Shown here: piece after piece, positions 10,436 to 21,360 of the stretch
Numbering within the stretch: the first letter of the stretch is position 1
How the letters are laid out: every line of letters starts with the position of its first letter
Source of the DNA: Leptasterias polaris
Lineage: Eukaryota > Echinodermata > Asteroidea > Forcipulatida > Asteriidae
Assembly (NCBI GenBank): GCA_037783415.1
Contig: JAZGTN010000026.1
Coordinates: forward strand, 1,385,001-1,449,000
Length of the DNA stretch: 64,000 nucleotides
Reading direction: 5' to 3'
Notes under the pieces: generated by a model
The model's database searches: none
Told to the model about the DNA's origin: nothing
What the model saw: the letters and a program-made list of their open reading frames with translations, nothing else
Translations under genes and position numbers: made by a program

Positions 10436-13400
10436 ATATGTTGTTGTTGGCATCTGTCAGTCTTGGCAGACTATGATGAAGCGCCTGTAGAGGATAATGT
10501 ACACCGTCTTGTGTGGCTGTACAGACCAATTTTGGATTTACAAAATCGGTTGCAGCCCTGACATTGGAAGACTGGTGGAACTGTGGGTGGTTGAGTGTTT
10601 GTTGTTCGCAGCTGACTCTGACTGGACTTCCTCTTCTTCCTCCTTTCATCAGATGCTGTTTGGAGTGAGCTTTCGCCTTTAAGCAGATATTTGGACAGTT
10701 CCCGTTTCCAAACTGCTCTATTGGTGGCAAGGGCCTCCCAGCTGTCGGCGTCCATGCCGAGAGCTTTCATGTCTCGCTTGCAGACATCCTTGAAACGCAG
10801 CTGTGGACGACCTCTACTTCGTTTTCCCTTGGCAATTTCCCCGTACAGTAGGTGTTTTGGTATTCGACCATCCTCCATCCTGCTGACATGTCCTAGCCAG
10901 CGAAGACGTCGCTGACGTAGCAGAGTGTACATTGATGGGATACCTGCTGTGGAGAGGACCTCGTTGTTGGTAATCTTGTCTTGCCAGGTGATTCCAAGGA
11001 TGCGACGCAAACATCTCATGTGGAATACTTGAAGCTGCCTTTCCTGTGAGGAGTAGGTTGTCCAAGACTCGCTGCCGTACAGTAGAGTGCTGATGACACA
11101 GGCCTTGTATACGTCTATCTTGGTGGTTGTAGTTAGATGCCTGTTATCCCACACTCTCTTGGTCAATCTGGAGAGGGTTGTGGAAGCCTTACCTATCCGT
11201 TTGCACAGTTCTACATTAAGTGAAAGGTTGTCAGTGGCTGTAGAGCCAAGGTAAGTAAATTGATGGACAACTTCTAGTGGATAGTCCTTGATTGTAATTG
11301 CTGGAGGATAAGGGGTGCCCTGTCCCATCACTTGTGTCTTTTTCAAGCTGATTGTTAGATTAAATTGTTCACATGCCGATGAAAAACGGTCCAACAGAGA
11401 CTGTAATTCTGGTTCTGAGTGAGCTGAAATGGCTGCATCGTCTGCGAAGAGCATATCCCTGATAAGTACTTCCTTTGTCTTGGTCTTGGCCTTCAGTCGA
11501 GCAATGTTAAACAGCTTGCCATCAGATCTGGTATGGAGGTAGATTCCTTCAGTTGCTGAAGTGAAGGCGTGTTTGAGCAGCAGAGCAAAGAAGATACTGA
11601 ATAATGTAGGAGCAAGAACACAGCCCTGTTTAACTCCACTCTTTACCCCAAATTTCTTGGACATTGAACCGTCAAACTGTACAGTACTCATCATGCCATC
11701 ATGGAAGGACCTGACGATACTTAGGAGCTTTGGTGGACAGCCAATAAGAGGCAGCATCTTGAATAGTCCGTCTCTGCTCACAAGGTCGAAGGCTTTGGTG
11801 AGGTCGATAAAGACGATGTACAGTGGTTGCTGTTGCTCCCGACATTTCTCTTGAAGTTGTCTCAAAGAGAATATCATATCTATTGTAGACCTTTTGGCGC
11901 GAAACCCACATTGCGACTCAGGATATACCCTGCTTGCAAGTTCTTGTAGTCGGTGAAGCACTATTCGGGCAAATAACTTCCCAACTATGCTAAGCAGTGA
12001 GATTCCACGATAGTTATTACAGTCACTACGCTCTCCCTTGTTTTTGTAGAGTGTTATGATGTTGGCATCCTTCAGGTCTTGTGGTACGGCACCTACTTCC
12101 CAGCATTGACACAACAGCTTGTAAAGTGGAATTAGCAGGGTGGGCTTCCCGCATTTAATGACTTCGGCTGGTATGCAGTCTTTCCCCGGGGCTTTACCGG
12201 AAGGTAGTCTATCAATTGCCTTGCTCAATTCTTCCAGAGTGGGTATGTTGTCCAGTTCAGCCATCTGTGGTAGGCGTTCGATGGCATCCAGAGCAGCCTG
12301 ATCGACTTTGTTTTCACGCGAGTAGAGATCACCGTAATGTTCGACCCATCTTTCCAGCTGCTGCGACTTATCTGTTATGACCGCACCTGAAGTAGACTTT
12401 AGCGGAACTGTCTTACACTGGGTTGGACCAATGGCCCTCTTTATTCCCTCGTACATACCCCCGATGTTGCCCATGTCTGACGCTTGCTGTATCTTGGCAC
12501 TGAGATCTGCCCAGTACTGGTTCACGCAGGTTCTGACCATCTTCTGTACATGGCTTCTAGCGGTCTGCAGAGTCTGAAGAGAATATACTGACGGTGAGTC
12601 CTTATAAACTTGCAGAGCAGAGCGTTTGGCCTCGATGAGTGGACTGAGTACTTCAGCATGTTCAGCATACCAGTCGTTACTTTTAGATCCAGCTTTCTTT
12701 CCAAAGACTGATAGTGCACTAGAATATGTAGCAGTCTTCAGGTGTTGCCATTGTTGTTCTAAGTGAGAACAATGATTATGTTGAGTTAATGCAGATGCAA
12801 GTGCTGTGTTGAATTCTTCTACTTTGTCTGCGAAGACAGTGTTTGTTACATTGATACGTGATTTTGCTGTTTGTTTCGAGCGGTGGATTCTCTTTGGCTG
12901 CAATCTGATCTTGGAACAGATAAGTGAGTGGTCTGTGTCACAATCTGCACTATGGTATGTTCTGGTAAGAAGAACACCCTTGATGTGTGACCGCCTTGAA
13001 ATTATGAGGTCCAGTTGATGCCAGTGCTTAGACCTTGGATGCCTCCAAGATACTCTGTGGTGTGGTTTAGTACTGAAGAAGGTGTTGGTGATACAAAGCC
13101 CGTGATATGAGCACAATTCCAGTAAACGCTGACCGTTGTCATTTGTTTTCCCCACTCCAAAATGGCCTAGACATGTTGGCCATGCATCTTGATCAGAGCC
13201 TACCCTGGCATTGAAGTCGCCGAGGATGAAAAGGGCTTCTTGTTTAGGGTGTTGACCAATGATGCTGTCGAGTTGGCTGTAGAAAGAGTCTTTTATGTCC
13301 CTGTCTGCCATGAGGGTTGGGGCATATACACTTAGGAGATGCACTGGACCATCCGTAGTGTTCAAGCGCATGGAAAGGAGGCGCTCAGAGCCATTTTCGC

Positions 13401-14391
13401 AAAGTTCTGTGGAGTTGAGAAGTGAGTTCCTTATAGCAAAGCCAACTCCATACTCCCTCTTGTCTTTTTTTTTTTTACCGTGCCAAAAAAAGGTGTAATC
13501 TTTCTCCTTGAGACATCCAGAGTCTGCCAGGCGCGTCTCCTGTAGGGCTACAATGTCAATTTGCAGGCGAAGGAGCTCATTATTGATGATGGCAGTTTTC
13601 CGAATATCGCTGATGGATTCGAGGTCATTTGAGATTCCGGTCGTCATTGTACGAACATTCCAGGACCCAAACTTGAGTACTGGTTTATTTTTATTTGCTT
13701 TGTTGGTTGGTGCAGTTGTTACTGTCCACTTGTCGGGTGTTACCCTAAGTCCCACGCACCCAGTGGAACAGGTGGCCAGTGGCGGGACAGCACCTAATTG
13801 GCTGAGGGCTGCTCAGCTTAAGGCGGGCGGTAGCTGTCCAGTGAAGTTAAATAACCTCTCCCACCGTCGAGAACGACCCCTGGCGCCTAGCTTTACGCCA
13901 AATCAGCTCAGGCTTATAACCGGTAACTGAAGTTCTCCGTGTTGGTTTCTACGCAGAGCGTAGCTGAAGTGTCCTCTCCAGGGCGCTAGCCTGGGCGTGT
14001 ATAAGGAGAAACTGGGTTGCCCAATCATCAGAATCCCCCTCTCGGTCTTGCTGGTGCGATCCGAAGGAAAGGTAGGACCAATACATTCGGTGCCAGGTTG
14101 ACTGCAGGAGTTGCCGGAGAAGTGTTCGATGAAGCACTCAACCACCTGTGGGGCTCCACTCCAGATTTTCTTTCAGGGTTTACTCCCTTAGCCTTTACTC
14201 TAACACAAGTAAGCCACAAGGCAGTGGTGCTACGTACCAATAGCTGGGGTTTGGACTCAGAGTTTCCTTCTCCTAGGCGGGCTGCCTCCCATGGCTGACG
14301 AGCCCCACCTGCCCGGTTTAAAGGAAATAGCCAAGAGTGGCCAAGTAAGAGGGGGTAATATAATATAATATAATATAATATAATATAATAT
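10436..14391 (-). mobile_element. Full-length non-LTR retrotransposon (LINE)
   Basis: Minus-strand LINE of about 3.96 kb. Its 3' end is at low coordinates, finishing in a short (AAC)n tail (CCAACAACAACA). The 5' region (13813-14345) has no long ORF and looks like a 5'UTR. It is flanked by AATGCTTATA at 10426-10435 and 14392-14401, a plausible target-site duplication. A (TAATA)n tract sits at the 5' border. The C-terminal zinc finger and EN-RT layout suggest an I/Ingi-like clade, but I cannot place it without a phylogeny. Confidence 0.85.
10471..13755 (-). CDS. LINE ORF: endonuclease-reverse transcriptase
   Basis: An open frame of 1094 codons without internal stops. It encodes the enzyme that nicks target DNA and copies the element RNA. 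The exonuclease-endonuclease-phosphatase domain spans roughly residues 25-290, with catalytic motifs GSWNVRTM (31-37), LQETRL (71-76), ILGDFNARVG (177-186) and CDTDHSL. The reverse transcriptase domain has NNYRGISLLS, FIDLTKAFD (motif A), GVKQGCVLAPTLF (motif B), LFADDAA (motif C, an FADD form) and FTYLGST. A C-terminal CX2C...H...C finger (CQGCNR ... SHTRRC) ends the protein. The frame begins with GTG, and an in-frame TGA lies upstream at 13813-13815. The first ATG is at 13647, inside the endonuclease, so initiation is unexplained. Confidence 0.9.
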   Translation of the reverse strand: MGLRVTPDKWTVTTAPTNKANKNKPVLKFGSWNVRTMTTGISNDLESISDIRKTAIINNELLRLQIDIVALQETRLADSGCLKEKDYTFFWHGKKKKDKREYGVGFAIRNSLLNSTELCENGSERLLSMRLNTTDGPVHLLSVYAPTLMADRDIKDSFYSQLDSIIGQHPKQEALFILGDFNARVGSDQDAWPTCLGHFGVGKTNDNGQRLLELCSYHGLCITNTFFSTKPHHRVSWRHPRSKHWHQLDLIISRRSHIKGVLLTRTYHSADCDTDHSLICSKIRLQPKRIHRSKQTAKSRINVTNTVFADKVEEFNTALASALTQHNHCSHLEQQWQHLKTATYSSALSVFGKKAGSKSNDWYAEHAEVLSPLIEAKRSALQVYKDSPSVYSLQTLQTARSHVQKMVRTCVNQYWADLSAKIQQASDMGNIGGMYEGIKRAIGPTQCKTVPLKSTSGAVITDKSQQLERWVEHYGDLYSRENKVDQAALDAIERLPQMAELDNIPTLEELSKAIDRLPSGKAPGKDCIPAEVIKCGKPTLLIPLYKLLCQCWEVGAVPQDLKDANIITLYKNKGERSDCNNYRGISLLSIVGKLFARIVLHRLQELASRVYPESQCGFRAKRSTIDMIFSLRQLQEKCREQQQPLYIVFIDLTKAFDLVSRDGLFKMLPLIGCPPKLLSIVRSFHDGMMSTVQFDGSMSKKFGVKSGVKQGCVLAPTLFSIFFALLLKHAFTSATEGIYLHTRSDGKLFNIARLKAKTKTKEVLIRDMLFADDAAISAHSEPELQSLLDRFSSACEQFNLTISLKKTQVMGQGTPYPPAITIKDYPLEVVHQFTYLGSTATDNLSLNVELCKRIGKASTTLSRLTKRVWDNRHLTTTTKIDVYKACVISTLLYGSESWTTYSSQERQLQVFHMRCLRRILGITWQDKITNNEVLSTAGIPSMYTLLRQRRLRWLGHVSRMEDGRIPKHLLYGEIAKGKRSRGRPQLRFKDVCKRDMKALGMDADSWEALATNRAVWKRELSKYLLKGESSLQTASDERRKKRKSSQSQLRTTNTQPPTVPPVFQCQGCNRFCKSKIGLYSHTRRCTLSSTGASS

Positions 14392-14394
14392 AAT
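14355..14394. repeat. (TAATA)n microsatellite at the LINE border
   Basis: About eight perfect units of TAATA, immediately next to the right copy of the LINE target duplication. Confidence 0.9.
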
Positions 14395-14401
14395 GCTTAT
14401 A

Positions 14402-17230
14402 TTATAGGTGTGTTGAACACATGACATCTCAAGACTGTTATACTTTCTACCTGAAGAGTTTTTAAAGAAAGCACATTGTGTGAGATTTTAAGTAGCACAG
14501 TATTTAATACATCAAAGTCCTAGGTTGCATGTCACATACACAATACAAATTATATCCAACAAGTTAATACTTTAACAGTGAGTCCAGAAATAACTCAAGG
14601 GCTTAGATTGAGTTTTACTTCACCAACATTATTCAACACTTTGTAATTGAGTTTTACTTCATCAACATTATTCAACACTTTGTGATTGACATATTTTTTT
14701 AATAAAGCAATTTTCTTTGTGATTGGTTAGCTTTCAAATGGGCTCTTCTAAGTGAGTCAGTGACAGGCATTGGTACAACACTGAGCAAGTTCGGTGGGTG
14801 ACTAAAGTCGAGTAGACTTAGCCATGGGCATTCTATCCTATGTGTATTGTTATAAGTTGCATCCCTCGGAATTCACCTTAGTTTACATAGAGTCTATTCA
14901 GTCTTAGAAGTTAAATATCGTACCTACCCACACTGTACTTGTTAGTCTATTTATGTGTTTGTTTGTCTGGGCAAACCAACCACAAGCTTTGGCTTTTCTG
15001 GCTATGCCCCCATTTCCAATTATTCTCTTACTGTTCTTTGATATTGTTATGATGATTCTTTGTTGGAATGGAAATAAATGTCTTGAAATAAATAAATAGA
15101 TGAAAGTACATTGACTGCAACTTTTTTGACCAGTCGATCGACTAGACGCGTTCGCGTGAAAAACATACCACGCATGCGTGATTTAAACCGCAATATGACG
15201 AAAGGTCTCCACCCGAACTTACTCATTGATGTGACGTCAAACAGTCAAATACTTTTTTGATAAAAAACACATTCTTGTATATTTTAACATTGTGAAAAAA
15301 ACAAAACTGTGTGCTTACTTGTATTTATATGATCATTTTTTAAACAGATTAACATTGTCACAAACGTTAAATTAAATTGGTTATTTGTTGTAAAATATAA
15401 TTATTTATAAGGTTCTTATGATGGTATTTGTTTGTAAACAAATTATGACCGTTCTGGGGATCCTTACTTTTTACAATGAGGCACACTTCATACCCAGTTT
15501 CGGATATTTAACATTCCAGGGTGAATTTCCTTATTTGGTCAAATTATTCAAAGTTCATGCCCGCATGACTAAACAGCACATTATAGATTGGAATCGATTG
15601 TGATCAAATGAGATTTATTCATGGGTTATCGATAAATGAATATTCAGTATCTGGGATAGTATAAAATGTAGTGTAATGAGTTATGTGGTACTTAGTAGCG
15701 TGTCCGCCGGCTCGAAGACGTTGGGTATTGAGGCCCTGCCGAGACCCCACCCTTGGGGTATCGATGATAACCACGGATCTGAGCTCCGCTGTTGATGCCG
15801 GCCTGATCAGCCGTATATGGGTAAACCGATTCTAGTTGAATCGATGTTGGAGGACATCCGTCAATTGTGTGTTTGCCGAGACCGGGGACAGAGCTGCTAA
15901 GTCACATATTTAAAGCCAGACTTTTTTCTGTAAGTTGAAATAGTTTTTGCATATTATATTTTTTGTACCGAGCATGTTTGCTAACTTAAAGTCACCAAAT
16001 GACATGATTGTGTTAGACTTAGTATGGAAGAGTAATTGATTGTATAGCTGTGCATTTATAAAACTGCAGAGAATTTGGGACGATATTTGAACAGTAAATT
16101 AAAGATGGGTCGTTGTAAAGCAAAAGTGGAAATAGTAAATTGCCAAGTTTACATTGCGAGAGTTTGTGATAACATGGTAAGACAGGATTATAAAATTGTA
16201 ATTTAATTTTCAGGGCTTTTTGGGTTTTCGGGCTTGAGAGTTGGGACGACTCGACGCTGAGAGGTCAGGAGGCAGACGGCTGAGGACCCGACGTCATCAG
16301 CCGTTGGCTACATTGCCGCTACCGTGGTACCTAGCGCGTGGAGCAATCCCTAAAGCCGCCTACAACCGGGTTCAAGAGGTTCAGTTATGATGAAACTTTC
16401 ATTGTATTAAAATTACTTTATGTTATGTTTATTATGATCAATCGTGTTAGTTGTAATTAAATACTTTTGTATAGTTTTGTAAATTATCTCATTGCGTCCC
16501 TGTTTCTTTTGTAGTTGCATTCATTCACCTAGGTCTGCCTAATAACTGTATCGGACTCACATGGTTCCAATCGTGGTGGACCTTGTGACAAACATCATGT
16601 TAAGAAGTGCAGCAAGACATTGTTCAAAGTCTGTGATCGTGTTTTTTTAGTGTAGCTGGTAGCCTGAAATAGCGACCTCTTGTGGATTAACCTCTTACAT
16701 AAACCTGCGATCACGAGTTAGGGCGTGTGCGGTGATAGCCAATCAGCAATGGGTGTTTTGCGTGATGGCTGACGCAGAGAACTATCCGCGATCTCAGACT
16801 TGAAAATCAAATGGTGCAGCAATCTCTAAATCTCATTTTTCCACTTTTAAAACTGTTAGCACTGACTATAATGTCCACATGTGCCCTGTCCGTAATTCCA
16901 TGGTAACCCTCCAGACTTTTGTCCACAGGATGGCAGCTATATACATCGGCTAAGTGTACGGCCTTATCAAATTGGCAGCTATTATTATACAGCTAGGGTT
17001 CTCGACGCGGCGATCCATGCCGTAGCCGTAAATGTAGCTGCCAGTTCGGACACGGCCTTTAAAGCCAACGTAAATTGGGACATGCACAATTAGTTTTCGA
17101 GAACATGTTACCCAGTAGGACCTCTGCCACATAGCGTTCTAAAAGTCTCACATTGCACACGATGTTATCATTGTTGCATAGTGTAGGTCGTTCTCCTGTC
17201 TGTCACTCATCCCGAACCCTCTAATTGGAG
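14402..17230. other. Intergenic; probable LINE 3' tail and GC-rich repeat islands
   Basis: No gene seen. Sequence ending GGAAATAAATGTCTTG then AAATAAATAAATAG (15065-15106) resembles the 3' tail of a second LINE on the plus strand. A tandem 40-bp repeat (GAGTTTTACTTCAYCAACATT) lies at 14607-14690. GC-richer islands at 15690-15900 and 16215-16385 look repetitive but I cannot name them. A short inverted-repeat unit (GGCAGCTA ... TAGCTGCC) lies at 16955-17065 and is related to 45130-45267. Confidence 0.35.
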
Positions 17231-17851
17231 ACTTTGGAACGCTAGGTGGCAGCAGACTTACCAGGTATATTTCCATTGGGGTGCACCACACTAAATAAGC
17301 CCGAATTAATGCGCCAAGCTACTTATCATAATTTGTAAACCCACAACTTATTTTTAATTATAACGTTTTGGGGGTCATGCAATTAATAGATTGTGTAAAT
17401 ATAAAAATCTATCACAACCTGGGGGTTCTGTGCTTCAACTTTTGAGGAGACTTGATAAATTTAGGCGTTAAAGTTGGCCCTATTTGACCGGGGAAGTGGA
17501 GAAGTGCTTCACGAAAACTGGCAGCAAGTTGGTTTTGGAAAAGAAAAAAAAATCGTGTTTTTTTCTTCTGGGGTAGTTAGCAAAAATTCCAAACGGCTGA
17601 CCTGCCAAAAATTGAAAAGAATTCTGAAGTTTAGTTGTCCGGAAATATGTCTGATTGGTTTTCAAGAGGCTGAGAGACTTACACGATTTTTTGAGTATTT
17701 TTGAATAATTATCATTTAGCATTGGTTCCTATGGGAGATTATTTAGAGGGGTGCGCCCATTGTTTACGTAGTTCTGAGCATGCATGCTCACAATTCCCTA
17801 GAACAATGGATTTACCTGGTAAGTCTACTGCCACCTAGCGTCCCAAAAAGT
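17231..17851. mobile_element. MITE with CGCTAGGTGGCAG ends
   Basis: The left arm 17231-17267 contains GCTAGGTGGCAGCAGACTTA and the right arm 17813-17851 contains its near-exact reverse complement (TAAGTCTACTGCCACCTAGC). Between the arms there is no coding sequence that I trust. Confidence 0.75.
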
Positions 17852-17947
17852 ATCCTATTGTTTCACTCTGTGTAAAACAGTGCAAATTTTATTATAAAAC
17901 AGTAATTCATAATTTGGTCACACAATAAACTGTGCATGTTGCGTGAG

Positions 17948-17967
17948 CCCCCCCCCCCCCCCCCCCC
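17948..17967. repeat. Poly(C) run, 20 nt
   Basis: An uninterrupted run of 20 C, one of several long C/G homopolymers in the window (also 21063-21091, 27854-27868, 28376-28399, 44764-44788, 51841-51858). Confidence 0.95.
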
Positions 17968-18437
17968 ACAACGCACGACCACTCCAAACACCCACCTCCA
18001 TATATACTTGGGGAATAACTTATAATGTGAAGTGACTGATAGCCACATACAAAAGTAGAACACAAACATGACTTTGTTAAACTTGTGAATTGTGTCACCC
18101 TTTACATCAATGACTGTGTGCAATGTGTGCTATAATAACGTATTAAAACGCGATTATGATGTTGTCCCACTCCCAGTTGGAGTCCTACCTGACGAGGGAC
18201 ATGGGACTGTTTGAAACGTTGAGTAAACCACCGGTTCTTCTCAGAACCACACACTAACCTATAAGATTCAATCCAATTGTGGTATGGCAAATTTGTACAT
18301 TCTTGCAAACCTTCAAAATATTCCATAAAATGATCTTAATTATTTTTGTATAAATAATCAAAAGTGAGTTCAAAATATTGGCACATGCAGAATACCCTCG
18401 ATGTGATAAAACCGTATTAACTCAACACGTTTAAAAA

Positions 18438-18980
18438 GGAAGGGAAATGACCAATTATTTGTGATGTACTCATTTTCTCGTAGATAGAGCCCTCATGTGA
18501 GTGGGGAACAAATTACAAGTCTCTAACCTCACATTAAAATGGTGTAAATTGCCATTTTTAATACCCTTCCGGTGCAAAAATTTGTCAACATCCAATATCT
18601 GATGACATCATTCTGAGAAAAATGGACCTCAACATTTTTGTACGTGGATGTTTTGGTTCAGTCCAAGACTTTCAATAAAATTAATCAAAAAGCCTTGAAT
18701 GTGACATTTTGACTGTCAAAAAATTCCTCCTTGGAATGTAAAGATCCGTTAGTTGAATGACGTCATGTGTCAAATTTCGCTCACAAAAAGTCAGTTATAA
18801 AGCAAAACATCCCTGTACAAAAATGTAGTGACCCATTTTTCTCAGAATGATGTCATCAGATGTTTTGGATGTTGCACTGGGCGGGTTTCGAGTGTGTGGT
18901 TAGAAACTTGTAATTTTGTCCCAGCTCACATGAGGACTCTATCTATTGGAAAATTAGTACATCATTGGTCACTTCCCTCC
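18438..18980. mobile_element. Long-armed foldback MITE
   Basis: Inverted arms of more than 60 bp. The left arm starts GGAAGGGAAATGACCAAT and the right arm ends ATTGGTCACTTCCCTCC. Both contain a diverged GATGTACT ... CTCATG segment. The whole 543 bp is close to a degenerate palindrome around about 18710. It is related to 3880-4300. Confidence 0.75.
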
Positions 18981-19004
18981 TTCTTTAAGATGTGTAAGTC
19001 TGCT

Positions 19005-19232
19005 CTCTGTAAACTTCCGTGTCTGTTGACCCGGATCCAGTTCCCGTAGGGCCTGGCCCAGTTCCGGGTCAGTATGACCCGAATGCTGTGTTAAACATGA
19101 CATAGAAATTGGTCAAAAATAACGCAGAATCCGAGTTGAAATCCAATTTGTAAACAACTTTCAGTGACCCGGAAAGGTGTCAGGCCCTCTGGGATCCGGA
19201 ATTCGGATCATTTTGTTTTACCCTGAGGCTTT
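19005..19232. mobile_element. GGGTCA-rich element, copy 2
   Basis: Shares CTCTGTAAACTTCCG, GACCCGGATCC, AACGCAGAATCCGAGTTGAAA and the GGATCCGGAATTCGG end with the copy at 2836-3279 and is uninterrupted. It contains GGGTCA-gta-TGACCC at 19066-19080. Confidence 0.6.
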
Positions 19233-19252
19233 AAGACCTCATCCCCTGAATA

Positions 19253-19411
19253 TTAGTATAGACCTGATGAAAAAACTTCGTTTTTCTGTTTTTTTCTCCA
19301 ACGTAGACCGCAGCAGAGTAAACGAATAAAGGCCTGCTTGAATAGTGGATTACAGCTGGCATAGCATAACGGATTGGTGGCGCTACTCAGGTGGACGATG
19401 TAGCCTACCAA
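19253..19411 (-). CDS. GPCR 2, terminal exon (TM7 and helix 8)
   Basis: The minus-strand exon begins at 19411 after a strong acceptor (T9 tract, then CTCCTGTTTCAG) and ends with a stop at 19253: 52 codons. It encodes LVGYIVHLSSATNPLCYASC, which is TM7 with the NPxxY motif, then helix 8 (NPLFKQAF), two possible palmitoylation cysteines (LLCC) and a basic tail. It joins in phase 0 to the end of exon 1 at 21361 (TISW), giving a normal W-(x)n-NPxxY spacing of the muscarinic/histamine type. The intron is 1949 bp. Confidence 0.85.
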   Translation of the reverse strand: MVGYIVHLSSATNPLCYASCNPLFKQAFIRLLCCGLRWRKKQKNEVFSSGLY

Positions 19412-19884
19412 CTGAAACAGGAGCATTAAAAAAAAAGGTATGTGAATGAAAAGGTTTAAGGCACCCTTTGTATACAATTATTGTCATTATTTAAGTCAGT
19501 ATGCAGACAACATTGATAATTGTAAAAAAAACAGAATCCGCTCTAAAGCGACTCATTATGAAATACCTAATCTAATACAATTTTGTGTTCCCCCCAAACA
19601 CGGAATTTTGGCTGGGGTGTTTTACTGAAGATTCGTCACAAACGGTAACGTTTTGGGGGGTTTTCTTGATGATCTTATTATAGCAATATTGACAAAGATG
19701 TTCCATTGTTACAACTAATACAAATTATTGGAAACTTTATGTTAATTTCCCTATGCTGTGTTATTTTTATTTTTTTTATATTGTTATTCATCAAATTACT
19801 TTTGTCATAGCGTCTGGAATGTATCGACAATGAACCGAAAGAGAACCACAAGAAGCGTCTATATTAACATGTATTAACATCAAT

Positions 19885-20090
19885 TTAATAAAATACCCGG
19901 ATCAGAAGTGACCCGGATTGCAGGTATCGGCAGGGGGTCAACTGGTTGAAGATGGGATTTTGACCTGGATTATGCATGAATTTGATCGTTTTAACACGAT
20001 TCTGAGTGGACTGACCCCAAAATAGGTCATCAGACCCCACGGAGCGCGGATCCGGGTCAGTTCTGACCTGGGACCTTTTTACTGGTGTAA
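19885..20090 (-). mobile_element. GGGTCA-rich element, copy 3 (reverse)
   Basis: Reverse-orientation member: CCCGGATCAGAAGTGACCCGG at one end (19895-19915) and GGATCCGGGTCAGTTCTGACC at the other (20049-20069). It lies inside the intron of GPCR 2. Confidence 0.5.
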
Positions 20091-20131
20091 ACAATTTTAC
20101 AGAACGAAAACAGAACACACACAAAACGCAT

Positions 20132-20516
20132 TTTAAAGGCACTGAACACGTTTGGTAATTGTCAAAGACCAGTATTCTCACTTGGTGTATCCCAACATAT
20201 GCATAAAATAACAAGCCTGTGAAAATTTGGACTCAATTATTGGTCATTGAAGTTGCAAGAAAATGATGAAAGAAAAAACACCCTTGTTGTACAGATTAGT
20301 GTGCTTTCAGATAGTAATAAATAAAAGGCTTCTGGCCAGAAGTCTTTTATTATTTTAGTGAGAAATTACCTCTTTCTCAAAAACTACGTTACTTCAGAGG
20401 GAGTCGTTTCTCACAATGTTTTATACTATCAACAGCTCTCCGTTGCTCATTACCAAGTAAGTGTTTATGCTAATATATATTTTGAGTAATTACCAAACGT
20501 GTACAGTGCCTTTAAA
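20132..20516. mobile_element. TTAA-flanked MITE, GGCACTG family
   Basis: Inverted ends AGGCACTGAACACGTTTGG and CCAAACGTGTACAGTGCCT, each bordered by TTAA, with 28 of 29 matching bases when the border is included. It lies within the GPCR 2 intron. I recall this family as abundant in echinoderm assemblies, which is part of the reason for the organism guess. Confidence 0.8.
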
Positions 20517-20689
20517 TTATTTGTTTGTTTTAGCACATACGGCCTATTAATTTTATAATCCTAGGGACACTTTTACGCTACTGAAGATAGTCAATGATAA
20601 ACCATTGAAGATTGTCAATGATAAGCACTGACTTAATTATAAGTTCTTGCCGGTGTCATAGTGAATGTTGTCCCCTGATGTGTGTGCTC

Positions 20690-21040
20690 TCACTTTCGGT
20701 ACCTTCTGGAGACCAACAAGGACAAAACAAAAAAGGGAAAACAAAAGGACTCCACATGGAATTTCTAAAGACCGGGGTGCTCCACAAGGAAATTTGTGTA
20801 CAAAGTCTATGGGAAACTGTTAAGTGCAGGGACAAAGGAAAGAACAAAAGAGTGCTCCACAAGGATGCATTTTTCTGTCTGGGTGTGTGAGTAGGTAACC
20901 ACATTCAAACCGGGGACCTATAACAAAAGAGGACAATAGGTCCACGGTTGCTATCACAAAGGAAAGCATTGAGGTCCACGGTTGCTATCACAAAGAGTTG
21001 AACAAAGGAGGGTCCACGATTGCAGGCTGTTACACACTTG
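20690..21040. repeat. Degenerate tandem repeat in GPCR 2 intron
   Basis: Imperfect repeats of two related motifs: GTGCTCCACAAGGA with ACAAAGG spacers at 20740-20870, and GGTCCACGGTTGCTATCACA (20939-20995), with a weaker third copy. The small ORF across it is probably not a gene. Confidence 0.6.
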
Positions 21041-21091
21041 TGTGTGTGTGTGTGTGTGAGGACCCCCCCCCCCCCCCCCCCCCCCCCCCCC
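21041..21091. repeat. (GT)n followed by a 29-nt poly(C) run
   Basis: A GT dinucleotide tract runs directly into GAGGA and then 29 consecutive C (21063-21091), about 270 bp downstream of the GPCR 2 exon 1 donor on the minus strand. Confidence 0.95.
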
Positions 21092-21360
21092 GCTTGCCAC
21101 ACCGGGTCGACTCGCACGGGCGGTCGACAATGTATAAACTTCAATCATGCAATATCAATGTTCAGTACGAAAATACCAGATCGTTATATCAGCCAATCCA
21201 TGTATATGTTGTTTGTCCAAACTCAGTGATTCTGAAATTTTCCGAGCCAGAATAGATCAGAATTTTGGGACAAAAAAAGTTTGTTCAACTAGGCCTACTA
21301 GTTCTTGATTCGTTTACAAGTGGTAGACAAAACAAGTACGTGCACAACGACAATTCTTAC

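Noticed and set aside
10497..13930. Plus-strand ORFs of 60-140 codons across the LINE
   Set aside because: Antisense shadows of the endonuclease-reverse transcriptase frame.
19263..19290. Hammerhead-like CTGATGA ... GAA core
   Set aside because: The flanking stems needed for a ribozyme are absent, and the sequence overlaps the end of the GPCR terminal exon.
20612..20890. 92-codon Lys-rich ORF in the GPCR 2 intron
   Set aside because: It is built from degenerate tandem repeats (GTGCTCCACAAGG) and lacks a recognisable domain.
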